Assembly: GCF_017940685.1 (NCBI RefSeq)
Contig: NZ_JAGAYD010000244.1
Span: 38,728 to 102,727, forward strand
Direction of reading: 5' to 3'
Source of the DNA: Butyrivibrio sp.
Lineage (GTDB): Bacteria > Bacillota > Clostridia > Lachnospirales > Lachnospiraceae
DNA length: 64,000 nt
Each line of letters begins with the position of its first letter. Position 1 is the stretch's first letter. This document shows positions 57,226 through 64,000 of the stretch, one piece after another. A program made the position numbers and the translations under genes. Below the pieces are notes generated by a model. It saw only the letters and a list, made by a program, of their open reading frames with translations, searched no databases and had not been told where the DNA came from.

Positions 57226-57774
57226 TTAGATTCTTGAGTTGTCCTTATCATTGTATTTTGAAAGCACAACCTTTCTTTCAGCAAGTGTCTTTTTCATATC
57301 AATGACACGCTGATTGGAAGAACCTCTAAATCTTAATGTCAGATCCTTTTTTGCTTCGACAAATTCTCCATCTACAAGAACATCTATTGCAGAGAGGATT
57401 GCCATTGTATCATCGCTGTGGCAGCGCTTATTGTCAGAATCTGTCAGTTCTTCAAAAGTATAACCTGAATATATCCAGATAGTTGCTTTCGGAGCTTTCT
57501 TTTTTATCCTTTCGATAAGTGGCCTTATGTGTTTTTGGTTGACTATCTCCATTGGCTCGCCGCCAAGGATTGTAAGACCATCTATGTATGATGGTTTTAA
57601 AGATTCGATTATGTCATCCTCGATTTTCTTTGTATAGGCTTCACCATAGGCAAAATCCCATGTTTTCTCATTAAAACATCCTTTGCAGTGATGTGTGCAT
57701 CCTGATACAAATAGTGAAGTGCGACAACCAATACCATTTGCCACATCGTTATAATATATCTGTCCGTAATTCAT
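57226..57774 (-). CDS. nrdG: Anaerobic ribonucleotide reductase activating protein
   Basis: This radical-SAM enzyme has the cluster motif Cys26-x3-Cys30-x2-Cys33 in SGCTHHCKGCF, and the GGEPM motif near residue 72 for SAM binding. It makes the glycyl radical on NrdD. The 182 residues are normal length. It lies 75 bp after nrdD, behind a terminator-like hairpin that should lower its level relative to NrdD. Confidence 0.95.
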   Translation of the reverse strand: MNYGQIYYNDVANGIGCRTSLFVSGCTHHCKGCFNEKTWDFAYGEAYTKKIEDDIIESLKPSYIDGLTILGGEPMEIVNQKHIRPLIERIKKKAPKATIWIYSGYTFEELTDSDNKRCHSDDTMAILSAIDVLVDGEFVEAKKDLTLRFRGSSNQRVIDMKKTLAERKVVLSKYNDKDNSRI

Positions 57775-57792
57775 CTTTCTCCTTTATAAAAC

Positions 57793-57814
57793 AAGGCCGG
57801 AATAATCCGACCTT
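57793..57814 (-). terminator. Attenuating hairpin between nrdD and nrdG
   Basis: Minus strand AAGGTCGGA pairs with TCCGGCCTT (57814-57806, 57801-57793) with one G-U and is followed by GTTTTAT. Confidence 0.7.
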
Positions 57815-57849
57815 GCTCATTTTTAAATAGTATCTTAGGAAACAAGAGC

Positions 57850-60090
57850 TTACACCGCCTTACTGAGCTTTGGTACAGAAATATGTACAAATCTCTGTTC
57901 AATTTCCTGTGTTCTGCCCTGATTCCAGAAGTTTGAACCGATATAGCCACATGTACGTCTAGCAACGTTCATTTTGGACTCATCGCGGTTTCCACAGTTA
58001 GGGCATTCCCAAACGAGCTTGTCGTTCTCATCGTGAACGATCTTGATCTCGCCGTCATAACCACAGCACTCACAGTAATCACTCTTCATGTTCATCTCAG
58101 CATACATGATATTCTGAGACATAAACTGAATGTGAGCAAGTACAGCTTCAATGTTGTTTGTAAGGTCTGCCATCTCAACGTAGGAGATTGCTCCTCCGGG
58201 AGAAAGTCTCTGGAACTCAGCCTCAAAAGCAAGCTTTTTAAACGAGTCTATGTGCTCCCTTACATTAACGTGGTAGCTGTTTGTGATGTAGTCATGGTCT
58301 GTAACCTCAGGAATGATGCCAAATCTCTTCTGGAGCGCCTTAGCAAATCTGTAGGTTGTAGACTCAAGAGGAGTTCCATATACAGAGTAAGCGATATTCT
58401 CAGCCTTTCTCCACTCAGCGCACTTGTCATTCATATGCTGCATGATCTTGAGTGCAAAATCCTTTGCCTCAGGATCAGTGTGAGAGTGGCCTGTCATGTA
58501 GTAAACACACTCATAAAGTCCTGCGTAGCCGTAGGAGATAGTAGAGTAGTTACCATACAGCAGCTTGTCGATTGTCTCGCCCTTCTTAAGTCTTGCAAGA
58601 GCTCCGTTCTGCCAAAGGATAGGTGCAACATCTGAAGGTGTTCCAAGAAGACGCTCATGACGGCATCTAAGAGCCTTGTGAACGAGTTCTGAACGCTCCT
58701 CCATAAGCTGCCAAAACTTATCCATGTCCTTGCCTGAAGAACAAGCAACATCTACAAGGTTAAGTGTTACAACGCCCTGATTGAAGCGTCCATAATACTT
58801 ATGCTCACCTTCATAGAAATTCTTTGCATTTGCCTTGTTGTCAGCATTGCAAAGGCCTTCTGCGTTGTTCTCATTGTCAGGTGTAAGGAATGAACGACAT
58901 CCCATACAGCCGTATACATCGCCCTGCTTGTACTCACGCATGATCTTTGCTGAAATATAATCCGGCACCATGCGCTTTGCTGTACATTGTGCAGCAACAT
59001 TGGTAAGACTCCAGTATTTAGAGCCTTCATGATCATTAAAATCATCAAGTACATACAAGAGCTTGGGGAATGCAGGGGTAATCCATACGCCCTTTTCATT
59101 CTTCACACCCTGGATGCGCTGTCTTAAGATTTCTTCGATCATCATTGCAAGGTCATCTCTTGCCGATCCTTCAGGAGCTTCATTGAGATCCATGTAGACG
59201 GAGAGGAAAGGAGCCTGACCATTAGTTGTCATCAGGGTAATAATCTGATACTGAATGGTCTGTACGCCCTTCTGAATTTCCTTGTAAAGGCGCTTTGCAA
59301 GTACCTTCTCGATCTGCTGATCTGTCATCTCGATACCGGCATCCTCATTTTCAGAAAGGATCTCTTTTCTGATTGACTGCCTTGATACATCGATGAACTT
59401 AGCAAGGTGAGCTGCTGAGATTGTCTGTCCACCATACTGAGATGAAGCAACTTGAGCTACTGCCTGCATACCGATGTTACATGCTGTTGAAAAGCTGTGA
59501 GGCTTCTCGATAAGAGTAGAACCGATAACAGTTCCGTTCTGAAGCATGTCATCAAGGTTTACAAGACAGCAGTTATGCATGTGCTGTGCAAAGTAGTCTG
59601 CATCATGGAAGTGGATAATACCTTCCTTGTGAGCCTTTACTACATCCTCAGGAAGAAGCATTCTCATGGTAAGGTCTTTTGAAACCTCGCCCGCCATATA
59701 ATCTCTCTGAGTTGAGTTGATTATAGGATTCTTGTTTGAGTTTTCCTGCTTTGCTTCCTCATTGTTGCGCTCAAGAAGTGCAAGAATCTGCTCGTCTGTA
59801 GTATTGGCCTTTCTTACAAGCGCTCTCTTGTAACGGTAGTTGATAAAGTTACGTGCTACCTCAGGGCCAACCTTCATAAGAACGTTCTCGATCTTATCCT
59901 GGATATCCTCAACCGAGAGAGTAGCAAGAGTGTTCTCAGCGTACTCTGTAACCTCATTGGTCACATAATCGATTGCCGCATTGGAAATGCGAGCGGACTC
60001 CTGTGTTGCATTGTTAGCCTTGGCAACTGCAACCCTGATTTTCTCAGAATTAAACTCTACTTCACTACCATTTCTCTTAATAATGTTCAT
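57850..60090 (-). CDS. nrdD: Anaerobic (class III) ribonucleoside-triphosphate reductase
   Basis: The 746-residue enzyme has an N-terminal ATP-cone (MNIIKRNGSEVEFNSEKIR), the PFL-like barrel, a C-terminal zinc site (CECCGYDGE, CPNCGN) and the glycyl radical site RTCGYIG with Gly715. It turns ribonucleotides into deoxyribonucleotides without oxygen. The gene set nrdD-nrdG on the element would supply DNA precursors for its own replication or after transfer. It seems complete and functional. Confidence 0.97.
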   Translation of the reverse strand: MNIIKRNGSEVEFNSEKIRVAVAKANNATQESARISNAAIDYVTNEVTEYAENTLATLSVEDIQDKIENVLMKVGPEVARNFINYRYKRALVRKANTTDEQILALLERNNEEAKQENSNKNPIINSTQRDYMAGEVSKDLTMRMLLPEDVVKAHKEGIIHFHDADYFAQHMHNCCLVNLDDMLQNGTVIGSTLIEKPHSFSTACNIGMQAVAQVASSQYGGQTISAAHLAKFIDVSRQSIRKEILSENEDAGIEMTDQQIEKVLAKRLYKEIQKGVQTIQYQIITLMTTNGQAPFLSVYMDLNEAPEGSARDDLAMMIEEILRQRIQGVKNEKGVWITPAFPKLLYVLDDFNDHEGSKYWSLTNVAAQCTAKRMVPDYISAKIMREYKQGDVYGCMGCRSFLTPDNENNAEGLCNADNKANAKNFYEGEHKYYGRFNQGVVTLNLVDVACSSGKDMDKFWQLMEERSELVHKALRCRHERLLGTPSDVAPILWQNGALARLKKGETIDKLLYGNYSTISYGYAGLYECVYYMTGHSHTDPEAKDFALKIMQHMNDKCAEWRKAENIAYSVYGTPLESTTYRFAKALQKRFGIIPEVTDHDYITNSYHVNVREHIDSFKKLAFEAEFQRLSPGGAISYVEMADLTNNIEAVLAHIQFMSQNIMYAEMNMKSDYCECCGYDGEIKIVHDENDKLVWECPNCGNRDESKMNVARRTCGYIGSNFWNQGRTQEIEQRFVHISVPKLSKAV

Positions 60091-60111
60091 AATTAAAATC
60101 CTCTTTCTTTC

Positions 60112-60459
60112 TTAAACAATAGCCCTTTCATCATCTGTTTCATCTTCGATGGTGATAGGGATTTCAATTTTTCCTGCAACTTCTTTGTAGAAAAGCGGAA
60201 AAGTCGTGCCTTCTACTATCTTGTAAGGGTATTCACACATATCGTTTCTATTTGACATACGCCAAACATCATCACCGACTGCGATTCTTCCCCTCGACAG
60301 CGTTATTGCTGTACTCCTTTTTCCGGTTTCAAGTTCCTCTACATAAAATTTTCTGTAAAGGCCGGGGGTTGATGCTCTAAATTCTCTTTTGCGCTTCATT
60401 CTTGCCTTGTAGGCGTATGAATTGCCATAAGAGGTAGAGACAAAAACGTTCCTCTTCAT
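60112..60459 (-). CDS. Hypothetical protein upstream of nrdD, 115 residues
   Basis: ATG 60459 follows AAAGGAG by 6 bp; the longer frame (60486) covers that site. The protein is basic at the N-terminus (YKARMKRKREFRAS) and acidic at the end (EDETDDERAIV). It leads the operon with nrdD and nrdG. It is not NrdR (no zinc ribbon). No family recognised. Confidence 0.6.
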   Translation of the reverse strand: MKRNVFVSTSYGNSYAYKARMKRKREFRASTPGLYRKFYVEELETGKRSTAITLSRGRIAVGDDVWRMSNRNDMCEYPYKIVEGTTFPLFYKEVAGKIEIPITIEDETDDERAIV

Positions 60460-60486
60460 CGTTTCTCCTTTCTCTGAGAAAAACAA

Positions 60487-60509
60487 ACAGCTCCCATGTC
60501 GTGAGCTGT
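60487..60509 (-). terminator. Terminator-like hairpin just before the nrd operon start
   Basis: Minus strand ACAGCTC pairs with GAGCTGT (60509-60503, 60493-60487) and is followed by TTGTTTTTC. It lies 28 bp before the start codon and makes a second stop point after leader element 5. Confidence 0.65.
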
Positions 60510-60540
60510 TACTATGGGTTAATATTTAGTTTTGTATTAC

Positions 60541-60655
60541 AAGAGTTAAATCTTGAGATACGTTTAGATAGAGCTTTTCTAAACGAAAAAAGCCCATATT
60601 CTCGGCGCTGCGCACTGAAAATACGGACTTCTTTTAACTCTGTTATTTTGACGTT
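60541..60655 (-). ncRNA. Leader element 5 of the AACGT-type family (nrd operon)
   Basis: Minus strand: AACGTCAAA (60655-60647), long hairpin AAGTCCGTATT.TC/GA.AATATGGGCTT (about 60630-60617, 60603-60590) with TTTTTT, then TTTTTCGTT (60590-60582). In addition AGAGTTAAA (about 60642-60634) is a perfect complement of TTTAACTCT (about 60550-60542), an alternative pairing that would break the hairpin. CGTTTAGA/TCTAAACG (about 60584-60561) is another stem. Confidence 0.7.
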
Positions 60656-60661
60656 AATCAT

Positions 60662-60690
60662 AGTATACTATAAGTGTAATTATAATGCAA
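60662..60690 (-). promoter_or_regulatory. Promoter of the nrd operon
   Basis: Minus strand: -35 TTGCAT (60685-60690), 17-bp spacer TATAATTACACTTATAG, -10 TATACT (60662-60667). The AAGTGTA half-site lies in the spacer. The plus-strand gene at 60702 starts only 12 bp beyond the -35, so the two are tightly divergent. Confidence 0.75.
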
Positions 60691-60701
60691 GAGGTTAATG
60701 T

Positions 60702-61406
60702 ATGATCAAAATAAAGACTATAGTTCCAAATACAAGTGAACAAGTAAAGTACGAAGCTCCTGACGTAGTATTTGTCAATGAGATGATAAAACAGAAGAAT
60801 AAGATTGATAATAACGTTAGCAGAGTAGTGCTCGCCGTAGAGGACAATGATATAGAAATGGCCCGAGATGAATCCAGAAGGGCCATTTTCGGCTGTCAAA
60901 AGCTTGAACAGCATCTTAGGTCATTTCCGAAGGTTTTTGGTCTTCCTGGGGCTTTAAATGAGATAAAAAATGAACTTGTAGAAGATGCCAACGTATCTTT
61001 TGAAGTTTTGGACGATGGAACACTTCATGTGGTACTCCCGGAGCTGTTCTCGGTGCGCTTTAGGGGCGGCGTGATGACAGAGCAGTATGATAATGTCAGG
61101 AGCCGTTACGTGGCTGCCTTTGATAGATATTTTACTGATAGCCCTTTTAAAAGATATAAGGAGAGGGTAGTAGTCCTATATAAGAGCATCTACAAGTCCG
61201 CAAATGATGTTCTTGACTATGACAACTTTGATCTTAAACAGATAACAGATTTTATCTCGACCTACTGTCTGATAGATGACAATCCAAGCCGTATGCTTGC
61301 AATATCAGACTACGAGATAGGAGAGCAGGAACATTCTGAGGTGTATGTGATTCCCCTGTCAAAGTTTGATTCGTACTCCAAAGATATCTTCAGGCAAAAG
61401 GATTAG
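60702..61406 (+). CDS. Hypothetical protein, 234 residues
   Basis: ATG 60702 has AGAGG 7 bp upstream. The soluble protein starts MIKIKTIVPNTSEQVKYEAP, has a helical region (VLAVEDNDIEMARDESRRAI), a beta region (SFEVLDDGTLHVVLPELFSV) and a C-terminal part ending DSYSKDIFRQKD. Its 3' end overlaps the convergent recombinase gene by 17 bp. No family recognised. Confidence 0.65.
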   Translation: MIKIKTIVPNTSEQVKYEAPDVVFVNEMIKQKNKIDNNVSRVVLAVEDNDIEMARDESRRAIFGCQKLEQHLRSFPKVFGLPGALNEIKNELVEDANVSFEVLDDGTLHVVLPELFSVRFRGGVMTEQYDNVRSRYVAAFDRYFTDSPFKRYKERVVVLYKSIYKSANDVLDYDNFDLKQITDFISTYCLIDDNPSRMLAISDYEIGEQEHSEVYVIPLSKFDSYSKDIFRQKD

Positions 61407-62403
61407 TGTTTCCCTCTGCATTAAGATTTCTGCTGTTTTTAATTTCATCCTTCGCCGCTTTAGCGTAGATATTGGTTGTCGTGATATTTTTATGCGACAA
61501 CCTTTTTTGTACCAATAGAAGATTGTGTTCTGATCTTCTGTACAGTGTCATGGCGAAACTTGAACGCATTTTGTGAGGAGATATCTTATCAGCTTTCTTA
61601 GGGACGGAGAGCATGGCATACTTTTTAGTCATGACCTCGACCATTCTTACAGATATCCTCTCGCCGCTGCTGGCTACAAACAAAGGATCTTTTTCTGTTG
61701 CTCCCTCGGCTTTTCTTTTAGAGATCAGCATATCAAGCAGCTCTGCTATAAGGTCGCTGTAATATACAGTTTCAACCTTTCCGCCTTTTCTAAGGACGCA
61801 TACGCTAAAATCATCGATTTCAACATCTTTTATATCTATTCCGGTAAGCTCCGATACTCGAAGGCCTGTGTCCAGTAAAAGAGCATAAAGGACATAATCT
61901 CTGAGCTTATAGTGTTCGTGATGTTTGAGCTGCCTTGCCGTCATTCCGGTGCCGTGATATACGCAGTCAAGGAATGCTTTCTGCTCGTCATCTGTAAGAT
62001 ATACAAGTTCTTTTTCTTCAGGCTTTACTTTGGAAGATCCGATGATGGGATTCTTTTTAAGCCCTTTTTTATCGTAAAGATAGGAGAAGAGTACTGAGAG
62101 AGTAGCTTTCTTGCGCGCCAGCGTCTTTTTTTCTAAGGTTTTCCCAAGAGTAACAAGAAAGTTATTTATATCATCGGATGTTATGTTATCTAAATCTCTG
62201 ATGGATATGGTTCCTTTCTTCAGCTCGTCAAAATCCTTGTGGTTTAATATGAGCCAGTCAAGAAAAAAGCTTATATCCTTGGCATACTCATACATGGTAG
62301 AGTATGCAGTTTCAGTACCTTTTCCATAAAGAAAATCCTGGCAGAACTCAGGTAGAGTCTCCAGGATCTTAGTTGTCTTTTCCGAATAGGTCTTTTTATC
62401 CAT
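61390..62403 (-). CDS. Tyrosine recombinase, XerC/XerD-like
   Basis: The catalytic residues are visible: Arg in LDTGLRVSELTGID (near 183), Lys in LRKGGKVETVYY, HKMRSSFAMTLYR (His-x-x-Arg, near 280), His in RLSHKNITTTNIYAK with Tyr nucleophile near 315. The N-terminal SAM-like domain is present. At 337 residues it matches XerD-type size. It may resolve multimers of the replicon or integrate it. Start codon overlaps the stop of the upstream gene (ATGGATAA). Confidence 0.92.
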   Translation of the reverse strand: MDKKTYSEKTTKILETLPEFCQDFLYGKGTETAYSTMYEYAKDISFFLDWLILNHKDFDELKKGTISIRDLDNITSDDINNFLVTLGKTLEKKTLARKKATLSVLFSYLYDKKGLKKNPIIGSSKVKPEEKELVYLTDDEQKAFLDCVYHGTGMTARQLKHHEHYKLRDYVLYALLLDTGLRVSELTGIDIKDVEIDDFSVCVLRKGGKVETVYYSDLIAELLDMLISKRKAEGATEKDPLFVASSGERISVRMVEVMTKKYAMLSVPKKADKISPHKMRSSFAMTLYRRSEHNLLLVQKRLSHKNITTTNIYAKAAKDEIKNSRNLNAEGNTNPFA

Positions 62404-62692
62404 TGTTATAACCTCGTTTCCTTGCCCTGTATTCTCTGTCGTAGGATGATGTGACTTCTTTACGAGATTCTTCGTATTTCTCGAATTCTTCGGTTGTCAT
62501 AAGCCATTGGCATGCCTTTGTGGATATCATGTCTGCTGTAGGCTTTCTTAGGCAGCCTTTTTTCTCAACATCGTCTGCTGATAAAAACACTTTCTTTGAC
62601 CGGCAGTAATAAACCGGATTTTTGCACTCAGAATTATTAAGACCTATATATTTAATTGTTGAATTTGTTGTGTTTAAGTATGTATTTTCCAT
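62396..62692 (-). CDS. Hypothetical protein of the recombinase operon, 98 residues, probably leaderless
   Basis: The start ATG at 62692 lies exactly 7 bp after a -10 TATAAT (62699-62704; -35 TGGACA, 62722-62727, spacer 17), so the mRNA would begin at the A of ATG. No ribosome site is present, and the longer frame from 62728 overlaps the -35. The protein has several Cys (NSECKNPVYYC) and a charged C-terminus (REYRARKRGYNNG). No family recognised. Confidence 0.55.
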   Translation of the reverse strand: MENTYLNTTNSTIKYIGLNNSECKNPVYYCRSKKVFLSADDVEKKGCLRKPTADMISTKACQWLMTTEEFEKYEESRKEVTSSYDREYRARKRGYNNG

Positions 62693-62698
62693 AAACAT

Positions 62699-62727
62699 AT
62701 TATAGCAGGGTAGTTTATGGATGTCCA
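62699..62727 (-). promoter_or_regulatory. Promoter giving a likely leaderless recombinase mRNA
   Basis: Minus strand: -35 TGGACA (62722-62727), 17-bp spacer, consensus -10 TATAAT (62699-62704). The predicted start is the first base of the 62692 start codon. Confidence 0.65.
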
Positions 62728-62764
62728 TATATTTATGCGGAAAATATATGTTTTTCGCATATTT

Positions 62765-63406
62765 TTATATCATTTTTGAAATTCCCTTATATGTATGCAG
62801 ATTATTGGGCTCTAAACCTTTAAGATATTCCTTGTAGCCATCGGGATTGAGTTCAATAGCGCGATCTGACCATCCGGGTTTTCTTCCTGCGGCAAAGTAT
62901 GATGCCGTTTTTATTGCTGAAAAGCTAAGATATCCAGTAAGTGCGACAACGAGTCCACATGCAACCGCATACATTACAGGAAGTTTTATGACTGTAAGGC
63001 AGAATATCGCATACAGCATGCCAAGTAGCAATGAAGATACAACATATCCTTTAAGGCTGCCATGTAGGCCTGCCCTTGAAATTGCAGTCAGATCCGCATT
63101 GTTATAGGGGGTGTATTCATTGGAAAAATATACACGCCCAAGAGCGCCCTTCATTTCAAATTGTTTCCATAAGCTCATAGGAGTAAGTTTTACGGTCACT
63201 TTATTGGATTTCCACTTGAACTCATGCCTTCCGCTGACAAATATAGTTCTAAGCAGAATGATTGCATCACATTTACTGCGTTTGTAAGCCTCTTTGTAGT
63301 GATTCAGCTCATGTGTGAATGTTGCATATCTGGTTGTTAGATACTCGTATAAAGCTATAATTACTATGATTCCTGTAAATATTTGAAAAAAGTACATAAT
63401 ATCCAT
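62765..63406 (-). CDS. Polytopic membrane protein with HELNH motif (M50-like)
   Basis: A membrane segment (about 5-20) is followed by ATFTHELNHYKEAYK; HELNH fits the HExxH zinc-protease motif as seen in M50-type or spanner-like peptidases. Two further segments lie near 120-165. No clear third zinc ligand was found, so protease activity is only suggested. AAGGAG lies 8 bp before the start, and a weak promoter with TTGCAT and TAAGAT is near 63430-63460. Confidence 0.5.
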   Translation of the reverse strand: MDIMYFFQIFTGIIVIIALYEYLTTRYATFTHELNHYKEAYKRSKCDAIILLRTIFVSGRHEFKWKSNKVTVKLTPMSLWKQFEMKGALGRVYFSNEYTPYNNADLTAISRAGLHGSLKGYVVSSLLLGMLYAIFCLTVIKLPVMYAVACGLVVALTGYLSFSAIKTASYFAAGRKPGWSDRAIELNPDGYKEYLKGLEPNNLHTYKGISKMI

Positions 63407-63562
63407 GTTTTTTTCTCCTTATAAAATTATCTTATACTATTTGTGGATTTAATGCAATACATTTATTTGTCAATTTTTGCGTATTAAGCCCATTGAACTG
63501 TCTATGTCGTGCCCTTGAAAATCATATGCGTAATCAAAATATATCATATGGAGGACAATGAC

Positions 63563-64000
63563 ATGTCAAAACAAAAAATTATCTTGGGTTATGCTCGCAT
63601 TTCTACCCCAAAACAAAAGATCAGGAGACAGATAGACTCAATAAGCCAATTCTGTTCTGAAGCAGTGATCATCGAGGAAACATACACCGGGACATCTTTT
63701 AAACGTCCCGAGTGGCAAAAGATCATGAAGCTTGTCGAGAAAGACGAGGTGAGCTGCATCATCTTTGACGAAATAAGCAGGATGAGCAGGGATGCCGAGG
63801 ATGGCTACAAAACTTATAAGTATTTCCTTGAAAAAAATGTCGAGATGGTGTTTCTTCGTGAGCCGCATCTTAACTCAAAAACTTACTATGAAGCTAAAGC
63901 CAAAAAGATTGATATTACCATTAACAGCGGTGATAAGTATACTGATGAATTTCTTAATGCCATAATGAGTAACTTAAATCAGTATATGCTCAACCTTGTA
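63563..64000 (+). CDS. Serine recombinase (resolvase family), partial
   Basis: ATG 63563 has GGAGG upstream. The first 146 codons are open to the window edge. YARISTPKQ holds the nucleophile Ser, and IIFDEISRMSRDAEDGYK holds the conserved Arg pair of the resolvase fold. REPHLNSKTYYEAK marks the type of Firmicutes resolvase with an extended catalytic domain. It may resolve dimers or move a mobile unit lying right of the window. Confidence 0.88.
   Translation, partial: MSKQKIILGYARISTPKQKIRRQIDSISQFCSEAVIIEETYTGTSFKRPEWQKIMKLVEKDEVSCIIFDEISRMSRDAEDGYKTYKYFLEKNVEMVFLREPHLNSKTYYEAKAKKIDITINSGDKYTDEFLNAIMSNLNQYMLNLV

Overview
The window reads as part of a large, low-GC Firmicutes replicon, most likely a megaplasmid or chromid (less likely an integrative conjugative element) of a Lachnospiraceae bacterium such as Butyrivibrio or Pseudobutyrivibrio. 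This rests on strong AGGAGG ribosome binding sites, sigma-A type promoters, the protein families present and the absence of core chromosomal genes. The host name is an inference. No rRNA, tRNA, insertion sequence, CRISPR array, phage structural gene or recognisable replication initiator was seen.

Layout. 1-6.5 kb: the end of an unknown gene, an RNase A-like protein, a small zinc-ribbon operon behind a structured RNA, HU, an MmeI-type restriction-modification enzyme with a ribbon-helix-helix partner, and a small membrane protein. 6.2-8.7 kb: an HD-GYP phosphodiesterase and a membrane-anchored Cys-repeat protein. 8.9-27.5 kb: one long minus-strand run of 15 genes encoding a Tad-like machine (CpaB, two MinD-like CpaE/TadZ proteins, a TadA ATPase split into two genes, a TadB-TadC fusion and four single-span exported proteins) together with a VirD4 coupling protein, a two-domain wall hydrolase, an S1 protein and, last, a chemoreceptor. 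28-39.3 kb: a type IV secretion core (VirB2-like subunit, VirB6-like channel, a permuted NlpC/P60 hydrolase, PrgI/VirB3-like protein, VirB4). 39.3-43.1 kb: two partition systems back to back, ParM/ParR-like and ParA/ParB. 43-47.5 kb: membrane and zinc-ribbon proteins, a small RNA, an XRE regulator, and a signal peptidase I fused to an Ig-like ectodomain. 47.5-54.2 kb: a recombination and single-strand-DNA module (RecD-like helicase, YqaJ nuclease, possible annealing protein, SSB, OB-fold-like protein). 54.2-60.7 kb: a PAPS-reductase-like protein behind a complex RNA, unknown genes, and the class III ribonucleotide reductase pair nrdD/nrdG. 60.7-64 kb: an unknown gene, a tyrosine recombinase, a HELNH membrane protein and the start of a serine recombinase.

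How the parts fit. The type IV secretion genes, the VirD4 coupling protein, the Tad-like ATPase and membrane platform and two wall hydrolases look like one envelope-spanning DNA transfer apparatus. The chemoreceptor and HD-GYP enzyme beside it suggest that transfer or pilus activity is tied to sensing. The replicon keeps itself through two segregation systems, recombinases, its own SSB and recombination genes, a restriction-modification enzyme and its own anaerobic dNTP supply.

Regulation is the most unusual layer. Five operons share the same promoter geometry, the same first transcribed bases (AACGT followed by CAAA or AAAAA) and a terminator-like hairpin followed by the complement of those first bases. 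Many promoters carry a TACRC motif inside the -35/-10 spacer, and the XRE gene has a 20-bp perfect palindrome built from the same half-site. Arrays of TGTC-N3-GACA lie inside the transfer region and between the two partition operons.
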